Source of the DNA: Sialis fuliginosa
Taxonomy: Eukaryota > Arthropoda > Insecta > Megaloptera > Sialidae
Reading direction: 5' to 3'
Assembly: GCA_961205875.1 (NCBI GenBank)
Contig: OY540820.1
Coordinates: 1,860,001-1,924,000, forward strand
Length of the DNA stretch: 64,000 nt
Below, in pieces: positions 54,101 to 64,000 of this stretch (the first letter of the stretch is position 1; every line of letters starts with the position of its first letter). Made by a program: the position numbers and the translations under genes. The notes under the pieces are model-generated. The model was not told the DNA's origin and made no database searches. It worked only from the letters and a program-made list of their open reading frames with translations.

Positions 54101-54431
54101 ACGTAAAATTAAACATAAGTTTAAACATAAATTTAAACATAAATTTAAACATAAATTTAAACATAAATTTAAACATAAATTTAAACATAAATTTAAACAT
54201 AAATTTAAACATAAATTTAAACATAAATTTAAACATAAATTTAAACATAAATTTAAACATAAATTTAAACATAAATTTAAACATAAATTTAAACATAAAA
54301 TTTAACATAAATTTAAACATAAAATTTAAACATTAATTTAAACATAAATTTGAACATAAATTTAAACATAAATTTAAACATAAATTAGCACATAAATTTA
54401 AACTTAAATTTAAACATAAATTTAAACATAA
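51177..54431 (+). repeat. Unit 26 12-mer tail (3255 bp)
   Basis: Collinear with the unit 22 tail but with one copy of the ~1.4 kb segment. Pure reverse hexamers near 52675. CATAAAATTAAACATAAG-type markers near 52998, 53274 and 53502 are 276 and 228 bp apart. Ends ATTAGCAC. Confidence 0.92.
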
Positions 54432-54651
54432 ATGTCAAATCTAGTCGTTTAGACACTAAATTTCCGATAAGTGTCCAAAAACTGATGGAATTGATTTAAT
54501 ATAATTTGATCTGATTGTTATGGTACGAATCGAGACGTTTATTGTCAAAATACACCGATTTAATACAAATCGAGTCGATTTGCAGATGTTATATGTTTAT
54601 TTACGTGTATGATTCAGTTTATGTTTAATCTATTGCTTATGCATGTTTATA
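54432..54651 (+). repeat. Core 27, subtype C3 (220 bp)
   Basis: GATAAGTGTCC and GATTCAG. Dyad at 54566-54582. Confidence 0.93.
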
Positions 54652-55269
54652 TTTATGTTTATGTTTATGTTTATGTTTATGTTTATGTTTATGTTTATGT
54701 TTATGTTTGTGTTTGTGTTTATGTTTATGTTTATGTTTATGTTTATGTTTATGTTTATGTTTATGTTTATGTTTATGTTTATGTTTATGTTTCTGTTTAT
54801 GTTTATGTTTATGTTTATGTTTATGTTTATGTTTATGTTTATGTTTATGTTTATGTTTATGTTTATGTTTATGTTTATGTTTATGTTTATGTTTATGTTT
54901 ATGTTTATGTTTATGTTTATGTTTATGTTTATGTTTATGTTTATGTTTATGTTTATGTTTATGTTTATGTTTATGTTTATGTTTATGTTTATGTTTATGT
55001 TTATGTTTATGTTTATGTTTATGTTTATGTTTATGTTTATGTTTATGTTTATGTTTATGTTTATGTTTATGTTTATGTTTATGTTTATGTTTATGTTTAT
55101 GTTTATGTTTATGTTTATGTTTATGTTTATGTTTATGTTTATGTTTATGTTTATGTTTATGTTTATGTTTATGTTTATGTTTATGTTTATGTTTATGTTT
55201 GTGTTTGTGTTTGTGTTTGTGTTTGTGTTTGTGTTTATGTTTATGTTTATGTTTCTGTTTATGTTTATG
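54652..55269 (+). repeat. Unit 27 hexamer array, 103 copies (longest)
   Basis: Two TTTGTG and one TTTCTG lie near the left end. Six consecutive TTTGTG (55198-55233) lie near the right end, followed by TTTCTG. Confidence 0.96.
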
Positions 55270-56156
55270 TTTTAATTAAAGTTCAAGTTTATGATTAAAC
55301 ATAAACTTAAACATAAATTTAAACATAAATTTAAACATAAATTTAAACATAAATTTAAACATAAATTAAAACATAAACTTAAACATAAATTAAAACATAA
55401 ATTAAAACATAAATTTAAACATAAATTTAAACATAAATTTAAACATAAATTTAAACATAAATTTAAACATAAATTTAAACATAAATTAAAACATAAATTT
55501 AAACTTAAATTTAAATATAAATTTAAACATAAATTTAAACATAAATTATAACATAAATTTAAACATAAATTTAAACTTAAATTTAAACTTAAATTTAAAC
55601 ATAAATTTAAACATAAATTTAAACATAAATTTAAACATAAATTCAAACATAAATTTAAACATAAATTTAAACATAAATCTAAACATAAATTAAAACATAA
55701 ATTTAAACATAAATTTAAACATAAATTTAAACATAAATTTAAACATAAATTTAAACATAAATTTTAACTTAAATTTAAACATAAATTAAAACATTAATTA
55801 AAACATAAACTTAGACATAAATTTATACATAAATTTAAACATAAATTAAAACATAAATTAAAACATAAATTTAAACATAAATTTAAACATAAATTAAAAC
55901 ATAAATTTAAACTTAAATTTAAACATAAATTTAAACTTTAATTTAAACATAAATTTAAACATAAATTTAAACATAAATTAAAACATAAATTAAAACATAA
56001 ATTTAAACTTAAATTTAAACATAAATTTAAACATAAATTTAAACATAAATTTAAACATAAAATTAAACATAAGTTTAAACATAAATTTAAACATAAATTT
56101 AAACACAAATTAGAACATAAATTTAAACGTAAATTTAAACATAAATTTAAACATAA
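55270..56156 (+). repeat. Unit 27 12-mer tail (887 bp)
   Basis: Hinge at 55285-55308. Ends CACAAATTAGAACATAAA, then TTTAAACGTAAATTT, before a C2 core. Confidence 0.92.
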
Positions 56157-56377
56157 ATGTCAAATCTAGTCGTTTAGACACTAAATTTCCGATAAGTATC
56201 CAAAAACTGATGGAATTGATTTAATATAATTTGATCTGATTGTTATGGTACGAATCGAGACGTTTATTGTCAAAATACACCGATTTAATACAAATCGAGT
56301 CGATTTGCAGATGTTATATTGTTTATTTACGTGTATGATTTAGTTTATGTTTAATCTATTGCTTATGCATGTTTTTG
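56157..56377 (+). repeat. Core 28, subtype C2 (221 bp)
   Basis: Dyad at 56291-56307. Confidence 0.93.
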
Positions 56378-56815
56378 TTTATGTTTATGTTTATGTTAAT
56401 GTTTATGTTTATGTTTGTGTTTATGTTTATGTTTATGTTTATGTTTATGTTTATGTTTATGTTTATGTTTATGTTTATGTTTATGTTTATGTTTATGTTT
56501 ATGTTTATGTTTATGTTTATGTTTATGTTTATGTTTATGTTTATGTTTATGTTTATGTTTATGTTTATGTTTATGTTTATGTTTATGTTTATGTTTATGT
56601 TTATGTTTATGTTTATGTTTATGTTTATGTTTATGTTTATGTTTATGTTTATGTTTATGTTTATGTTTATGTTTATGTTTATGTTTATGTTTATGTTTAT
56701 GTTTATGTTTATGTTTATGTTTATGTTTATGTTTATGTTTATGTTTATGTTTATGTTTATGTTTGTGTTTGTGTTTGTGTTTATGTTTATGTTTATGTTT
56801 CTGTTTATGTTTATG
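56378..56815 (+). repeat. Unit 28 hexamer array, 73 copies with edge variants
   Basis: Left-edge TTAATG and TTTGTG; right-edge TTTGTG x3 then TTTCTG. Confidence 0.96.
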
Positions 56816-59356
56816 TTTTAATTTAAGTTCAAGTTTATGATTAAACATAAACTTAAACATAAATTTAAACATAAATTTAAACATAAATTTAAACATAAAT
56901 TTAAACATAAATTAAAACATAAACTTAAACATAAATTAAAACATTAATTTAAACATAAATTTAAACATAAATTTAAACATAAATTTAAACATAAATTTAA
57001 ACATAAATTTAAACATAAATTATAACATAAATTTAAACATAAATTACAACTATAATTTAAACATAAGTTTAAACATAAATTTAAACATAAATTTAAACAT
57101 AAATTTAAACATAAATTTAAACATAAATTTAAACATAAATTTAAACATAAATTTAAACATAAATTTAAACATAAATTTAAACATAAATTTAAACATAAAT
57201 TTAAACATAAATTTAAACATAAAATTTAACATAAATTTAAACATAAAATTTAAACATAAATTTAAACATAAATTTGAACATAAATTTAAACATAAATTTA
57301 AACATAAATTTAAACATAAATTTAAACATATATTTAAACATAAATTTAAACATAAATTTAAACATAAATTTAAACATAAATTTAAACATAAATTTAAACA
57401 TAAATTTAAACATAAATTTAAACATAAATTTAAACATAAATTTAAACATAAATTTAAACATAAATTTAAACATAAATTAAAACATAAATTTAAACATAAA
57501 TTTAAACATAAATTACAACTATAATTTAAACATAAGTTTAAACATAAATTTAAACATAAATTTAAACATAAATTTAAACATAAATTTAAACATAAATTTA
57601 AACATAAATTTAAACATAAATTTAAACATAAATTTAAACATAAATTTAAACATAAATTTAAACATAAATTTAAACATAAATTTAAACATAAATTTAAACA
57701 TAAATTTAAACATAAAATTTAACATAAATTTAAACATAAATTTAAACATAAATTTAAACATAAATTTAAACATAAATTTAAACATAAATTTAAACATAAA
57801 TTTAAACATAAATTTAAACATAAATTAAAACATAAATTTAAACATAAATTTAAACATAAAATTTAAACATAAATTTAAACATAAATTTGAACTTAAATTT
57901 AAACATAAATTTAAACATTAATTTAAACATAAATTAAAACATAAATTTAAACATAAATTTAAACATAAATTTAAACATAAATTTAAACATAAAATTTAAC
58001 ATAAATTTAAACATAAAATTTAAACATAAATTTAAACATAAATTTGAACATAAATTTAAACATAAATTTAAACATAAATTTAAACATAAATTTAAGTATA
58101 AATTTGAACTTAAATTTAAACATAAAATTTAAACATAAATTTAAACATAAATTTGAACTTAAATTTAAACATAAATTAAAACATTAATTAAAACATAAAC
58201 TTAGACATAAATTTATACATAAATTTAAACATAAATTTAAACATAAATTTAAACATAAATTTAAACATAAATTTAAACATAAATTTAAACATAAATTTAA
58301 ACATAAATTTAAACATAAATTTAAACATAAATTTAAACATAAATTTAAACATAAATTTAAACATAAATTTAAACATAAAATTTAACATAAATTTAAACAT
58401 AAATTTAAACATAAAATTTAAACATAAATTTAAACATAAATTTGAACTTAAATTTAAACATAAAATTTAAACATAAATTTAAACATAAATTTGAATCTAA
58501 ATTTAAACATAAATTAAAACATTAATTAAAACATAAACTTAGACATAAATTTATACATAAATTTAAACATAAATTTAAACATAAATTTAAACATAAATTT
58601 AAACATAAATTTAAACATAAATTAAAACAAAAAATTTGAACATAAATTTAAACATAAAATTTAAACATAAATTTAAACATAAATTTGAACATAAATTTAA
58701 ACATAAAATTTAACATAAATTTAAACATAAAATTTAAACATAAATTTAAACATGAATTTGAACATAAATTTAAACATAAATTTAAACATAAATTTAAACA
58801 TAAATTAAAACATAAACTTAAACATAAATTAAAACATAAATTTAAACATAAATTTAAACATAAATTTAAACATAAATTTAAACATAAATTTAAACATAAA
58901 TTTAAACATAAATTTAAACATAAATTTAAACATAAATTATAACATAAATTTAAACATAAATTTAAACTATAATTTAAACATAAGTTTAAACATAAATTTA
59001 AACGTAAAATTAAACATAAGTTTAAACATAAATTTAAACATAAATTTAAACATAAATTTAAACATAAATGTAAACATAAATTTAAACATAAATTTAAACA
59101 TAAATTTAAACATAAATTTAAACATAAATTTAAACATAAATTTAAACATAAATTTAAACATAAATTTAAACATAAATTTAAACATAAATTTAAACATAAA
59201 TTTAAACATAAATTTAAACATAAAATTTAACATAAATTTAAACATAAAATTTAAACATTAATTTAAACATAAATTTGAACATAAATTTAAACATAAATTT
59301 AAACATAAATTAGCACATAAATTTAAACTTAAATTTAAACATAAATTTAAACATAA
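56816..59356 (+). repeat. Unit 28 12-mer tail (2541 bp)
   Basis: Hinge at 56831-56854. ACAACTATAATTT marker twice, at 57046 and 57515 (469 bp apart), and TTTATACATAAA blocks near 58211 and 58549. Ends ATTAGCAC. Confidence 0.92.
57043..57830 (+). repeat. ~470-bp internal duplication in the unit 28 tail
   Basis: The stretch starting ATTACAACTATAATTT with long pure 12-mer runs is present twice, 469 bp apart. Unit 30 has the same pair 457 bp apart (61576 and 62033). Units 24 and 25 have one copy. Confidence 0.82.
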
Positions 59357-59576
59357 ATGTCAAATCTAGTCGTTTAGACACTAAATTTCCGATAAGTGTC
59401 CAAAAACTGATGGAATTGATTTAATATAATTTGATCTGATTGTTATGGTACGAATCGAGACGTTTATTGTCAAAATACACCGATTTAATACAAATCGAGT
59501 CGATTTGCAGATGTTATATGTTTATTTACGTGTATGATTCAGTTTATGTTTAATCTATTGGTTATGCATGTTTATA
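59357..59576 (+). repeat. Core 29, subtype C3 (220 bp)
   Basis: Dyad at 59491-59507. Private CTATTGGTTATGC (others CTATTGCTTATGC). Confidence 0.93.
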
Positions 59577-59852
59577 TTTATGTTTATGTTTATGTTTATG
59601 TTTATGTTTATGTTTATGTTTATGTTTATGTTTATGTTTATGTTTATGTTTATGTTTATGTTTATGTTTATGTTTATGTTTATGTTTATGTTTATGTTTA
59701 TGTTTATGTTTATGTTTATGTTTATGTTTATGTTTATGTTTATGTTTATGTTTATGTTTATGTTTATGTTTATGTTTATGTTTATGTTTATGTTTATGTT
59801 TATGTTTATGTTTATGTTTATGTTTATGTTTATGTTTATGTTTATGTTTATG
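59577..59852 (+). repeat. Unit 29 hexamer array, (TTTATG)46
   Basis: 46 perfect copies with none of the GTG or CTG variants of its counterpart unit 27, as if the array had been replaced by a pure run. Confidence 0.97.
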
Positions 59853-60773
59853 TTTTAATTAAAGTTCAAGTTTATGATTAAACATAAACTTAAACATAAA
59901 TTTAAACATAAATTTAAACATAAATTTAAACATAAATTTAAACATAAATTAAAACATAAACTTAAACATAAATTAAAACATAAATTTAAACATAAATTTA
60001 AACATAAATTTAAACATAAATTTAAACATAAATTTAAACATAAATTTAAACATAAATTTAAACATAAATTAAAACATAAATTTAAACTTAAATTTAAATA
60101 AAAATTTAAACATAAATTTAAACATAAATTATAACATAAATTTAAACATAAATTTAAACATAAATTTAAACTTAAATTTAAACATAAATTTAAACATAAA
60201 TTTAAACATAAATTTAAACATAAATTCAAACATAAATTTAAACATAAATTTAAACATAAATTATAACATAAATTAAACATAAATTTAAACATAAATTTAA
60301 ACATAAATTATAACATAAATTAAACATAAATTTAAACTTAAATTTAAACATAAATTTAAACATAAATTTAAACATAAAATTAAACATAAGTCTAAACATA
60401 AATTTAAACATAAATTTAAACATAAATTAAAACATAAATTTAAACTTAAATTTAAACATAAATTTAAACATAAATTTAAACATAAATTTAAACATAAATT
60501 TAAACATAAATTTAAACATAAATTTAAACATAATTTTAAACATAAATTAAAACATAAATTAAAACATAAATTTAAACATAAATTTAAACATAAATTAAAA
60601 CATAAATTTAAACTTAAATTTAAACATAAATTTAAACATAAATTTAAACATAAATTTAAACATAAATTTAAACATAAAATTAAACAAAAGTTTAAACATA
60701 AATTTAAACATAAATTTAAACACAAATTAGAACATAAATTTAAACTTAAATTTAAACATAAATTTAAACATAA
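59853..60773 (+). repeat. Unit 29 12-mer tail (921 bp)
   Basis: Hinge at 59868-59891. Contains two ATTATAACATAAATTAAAC stretches near 60261 and 60307. Ends CACAAATTAGAAC. Confidence 0.92.
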
Positions 60774-60994
60774 ATGTCAAATCTAGTCGTTTAGACACAA
60801 AATTTCCGATAAGTATCCAAAAACTGATGGAATTGATTTAATATAATTTGATCTGATTGTTATGGTACGAATCGAGACGTTTATTGTCAAAATACACCGA
60901 TTTAATACAAATCGAGTCGATTTGCAGATGTTATATTGTTTATTTACGTGTATGATTTAGTTTATGTTTAATCTATTGCTTATGCATGTTTTTG
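60774..60994 (+). repeat. Core 30, subtype C2 (221 bp)
   Basis: Dyad at 60908-60924. Private GACACAAAATTT (others GACACTAAATTT). Confidence 0.93.
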
Positions 60995-61348
60995 TTTATG
61001 TTTATGTTTATGTTTATGTTTATGTTTATGTTTATGTTTATGTTTATGTTTATGTTTATGTTTATGTTTATGTTTATGTTTATGTTTATGTTTATGTTTA
61101 TGTTTATGTTTATGTTTATGTTTATGTTTATGTTTATGTTTATGTTTATGTTTATGTTTATGTTTATGTTTATGTTTATGTTTATGTTTATGTTTATGTT
61201 TATGTTTATGTTTATGTTTATGTTTATGTTTATGTTTATGTTTATGTTTATGTTTATGTTTATGTTTATGTTTATGTTTATGTTTATGTTTATGTTTGTG
61301 TTTGTGTTTGTGTTTATGTTTATGTTTATGTTTCTGTTTATGTTTATG
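60995..61348 (+). repeat. Unit 30 hexamer array, 59 copies with right-edge variants
   Basis: Right-edge TTTGTG x3 then TTTCTG are kept. The left-edge TTAATG and TTTGTG found in units 24, 25 and 28 are gone. Confidence 0.96.
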
Positions 61349-63877
61349 TTTTAATTTAAGTTCAAGTTTATGATTAAACATAAACTTAAACATAAATTTA
61401 AACATAAATTTAAACATAAATTTAAACATAAATTTAAACATAAATTAAAACATAAACTTAAACATAAATTAAAACATTAATTTAAACATAAATTTAAACA
61501 TAAATTTAAACATAAATTTAAACATAAATTTAAACATAAATTTAAACATAAATTATAACATAAATTTAAACATAAATTACAACTATAATTTAAACATAAG
61601 TTTAAACATAAATTTAAACATAAATTTAAACATAAATTTAAACATAAATTTAAACATAAATTTAAACATAAATTTAAACATAAATTTAAACATAAATTTA
61701 AACATAAATTTAAACATAAATTTAAACATAAATTTAAACATAAAATTTAACATAAATTTAAACATAAAATTTAAACATAAATTTAAACATAAATTTGAAC
61801 ATAAATTTAAACATAAATTTAAACATAAATTTAAACATAAATTTAAACATATATTTAAACATAAATTTAAACATAAATTTAAACATAAATTTAAACATAA
61901 ATTTAAACATAAATTTAAACATAAATTTAAACATAAATTTAAACATAAATTTAAACATAAATTTAAACATAAATTTAAACATAAATTTAAACATAAATTA
62001 AAACATAAATTTAAACATAAATTTAAACATAAATTACAACTATAATTTAAACATAAGTTTAAACATAAATTTAAACATAAATTTAAACATAAATTTAAAC
62101 ATAAATTTAAACATAAATTTAAACATAAATTTAAACATAAATTTAAACATAAATTTAAACATAAATTTAAACATAAATTTAAACATAAATTTAAACATAA
62201 ATTTAAACATAAATTTAAACATAAATTTAAACATAAAATTTAACATAAATTTAAACATAAATTTAAACATAAATTTAAACATAAATTTAAACATAAATTT
62301 AAACATAAATTTAAACATAAATTTAAACATAAATTTAAACATAAATTAAAACATAAATTTAAACATAAATTTAAACATAAAATTTAAACATAAATTTAAA
62401 CATAAATTTGAACTTAAATTTAAACATAAATTTAAACATTAATTTAAACATAAATTAAAACATAAATTTAAACATAAATTTAAACATAAATTTAAACATA
62501 AATTTAAACATAAAATTTAACATAAATTTAAACATAAAATTTAAACATAAATTTAAACATAAATTTGAACATAAATTTAAACATAAATTTAAACATAAAT
62601 TTAAACATAAATTTAAGTATAAATTTGAACTTAAATTTAAACATAAAATTTAAACATAAATTTAAACATAAATTTGAACTTAAATTTAAACATAAATTAA
62701 AACATTAATTAAAACATAAACTTAGACATAAATTTATACATAAATTTAAACATAAATTTAAACATAAATTTAAACATAAATTTAAACATAAATTTAAACA
62801 TAAATTTAAACATAAATTTAAACATAAATTTAAACATAAATTTAAACATAAATTTAAACATAAATTTAAACATAAATTTAAACATAAATTTAAACATAAA
62901 ATTTAACATAAATTTAAACATAAATTTAAACATAAAATTTAAACATAAATTTAAACATAAATTTGAACTTAAATTTAAACATAAAATTTAAACATAAATT
63001 TAAACATAAATTTGAATCTAAATTTAAACATAAATTAAAACATTAATTAAAACATAAACTTAGACATAAATTTATACATAAATTTAAACATAAATTTAAA
63101 CATAAATTTAAACATAAATTTAAACATAAATTTAAACATAAATTAAAACAAAAAATTTGAACATAAATTTAAACATAAAATTTAAACATAAATTTAAACA
63201 TAAATTTGAACATAAATTTAAACATAAAATTTAACATAAATTTAAACATAAAATTTAAACATAAATTTAAACATGAATTTGAACATAAATTTAAACATAA
63301 ATTTAAACATAAATTTAAACATAAATTAAAACATAAACTTAAACATAAATTAAAACATAAATTTAAACATAAATTTAAACATAAATTTAAACATAAATTT
63401 AAACATAAATTTAAACATAAATTTAAACATAAATTTAAACATAAATTTAAACATAAATTATAACATAAATTTAAACATAAATTTAAACTATAATTTAAAC
63501 ATAAGTTTAAACATAAATTTAAACGTAAAATTAAACATAAGTTTAAACATAAATTTAAACATAAATTTAAACATAAATTTAAACATAAATGTAAACATAA
63601 ATTTAAACATAAATTTAAACATAAATTTAAACATAAATTTAAACATAAATTTAAACATAAATTTAAACATAAATTTAAACATAAATTTAAACATAAATTT
63701 AAACATAAATTTAAACATAAATTTAAACATAAATTTAAACATAAAATTTAACATAAATTTAAACATAAAATTTAAACATTAATTTAAACATAAATTTGAA
63801 CATAAATTTAAACATAAATTTAAACATAAATTAGCACATAAATTTAAACTTAAATTTAAACATAAATTTAAACATAA
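61349..63877 (+). repeat. Unit 30 12-mer tail (2529 bp)
   Basis: Hinge at 61364-61387. One 12-mer shorter than the unit 28 tail (difference between ~61583 and 61765), otherwise collinear. Ends ATTAGCAC. Confidence 0.92.
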
Positions 63878-64000
63878 ATGTCAAATCTAGTCGTTTAGAC
63901 ACTAAATTTCCGATAAGTGTCCAAAAACTGATGGAATTGATTTAATATAATTTGATCTGATTGTTATGGTACGAATCGAGACGTTTATTGTCAAAATACA
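63878..64000 (+). repeat. Core 31, subtype C3 (first 123 bp, cut by window edge)
   Basis: GATAAGTGTCC identifies C3. The window ends 11 bp before the expected dyad. Confidence 0.92.

Larger units (their letters stand above)
54432..59356 (+). repeat. Two-unit higher-order repeat, copy 1 (units 27-28, 4925 bp)
   Basis: C3 then C2 core, repeated as units 29-30. The 404-bp length difference is fully explained by hexamer counts (57 + 14 copies = 426 bp), one extra 12-mer here, and 34 bp less in the unit 27 tail. Confidence 0.87.
59357..63877 (+). repeat. Two-unit higher-order repeat, copy 2 (units 29-30, 4521 bp)
   Basis: Collinear with units 27-28. From ~57237 onward the offset is a constant 4521 bp to the window edge. 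Confidence 0.87.

Noticed and set aside
1..64000. CRISPR array (regular repeats with interspersed sequence)
   Set aside because: Repeats are contiguous 6- and 12-mers without unique spacers; cores recur nearly unchanged instead of being distinct; no cas genes; composition and scale are eukaryotic-satellite-like.
1..64000. Whole window as a sequencing or assembly artefact
   Set aside because: Unit-specific variants, two core length classes and linked markers are too structured for random artefact. Exact hexamer counts and recent duplications may still be affected by assembly.

Overview
The window contains no gene that I can support. It is 64 kb of one composite, extremely AT-rich satellite DNA, built from 30 complete long repeat units plus a partial unit at each end. 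Long uninterrupted tandem repeats, multi-kilobase higher-order repeats, and the absence of any credible coding, rRNA or tRNA sequence point to constitutive heterochromatin of a eukaryotic nuclear chromosome, such as a pericentromeric, subtelomeric or sex-chromosome block. CpG-to-TpG/CpA differences between core subtypes suggest a genome with cytosine methylation. A plant would fit, but the sequence does not identify the organism.

Every unit has the same three parts in the same + strand order. (1) A core of 220-238 bp starts ATGTCAAATC. Its first ~160 bp are non-repetitive and hold almost all CpG dinucleotides of the window, plus a 17-bp dyad, CAAATCGAGTCGATTTG. The rest of the core decays into imperfect TTTATG-like sequence. 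(2) A nearly perfect hexamer array (TTTATG)n follows, with n = 34-103. (3) A tail of 0.4-4.8 kb follows, made of an imperfect 12-mer, CATAAATTTAAA. Between array and tail lies a short inverted-repeat hinge (AAGTTTATG, 6 nt, CATAAACTT) where repeat polarity flips. The 12-mer equals two reverse-complement hexamers (CATAAACATAAA) with two substitutions, so the tail looks like an inverted, diverged, doubled form of the array. By my count arrays make up about 17% of the window, cores about 11% and tails about 72%.

Layout. Cores fall into subtypes. A1/A2 (cores 1-11, to ~15.5 kb) have units of 0.9-1.9 kb. B (cores 12-19 and 21, ~15.5-37 kb) has units of ~2.2-2.9 kb. C1/C2/C3 (core 20 and cores 22-31, ~34-64 kb) have units of 1.1-5.5 kb. 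Segmental events overlie this: a 2370-bp tandem duplication (~6.7-11.5 kb), a three-unit higher-order repeat of ~6.7 kb in two copies (18458-31881), a ~5.3 kb duplication that mixes B and C units (~31.35-42.0 kb), an internal ~1.4 kb duplication in the giant tail of unit 22, and a two-unit repeat at the right end (54432-63877). Duplicate units usually keep the same tail length to within one or two 12-mers while the hexamer array differs by many copies, so the array is the fastest-changing part.

Units are numbered by their core. Unit 0 is the partial unit at the left edge and unit 31 is cut by the right edge. All long open frames here are by-products of 6- and 12-bp periodicity and are not annotated as genes.
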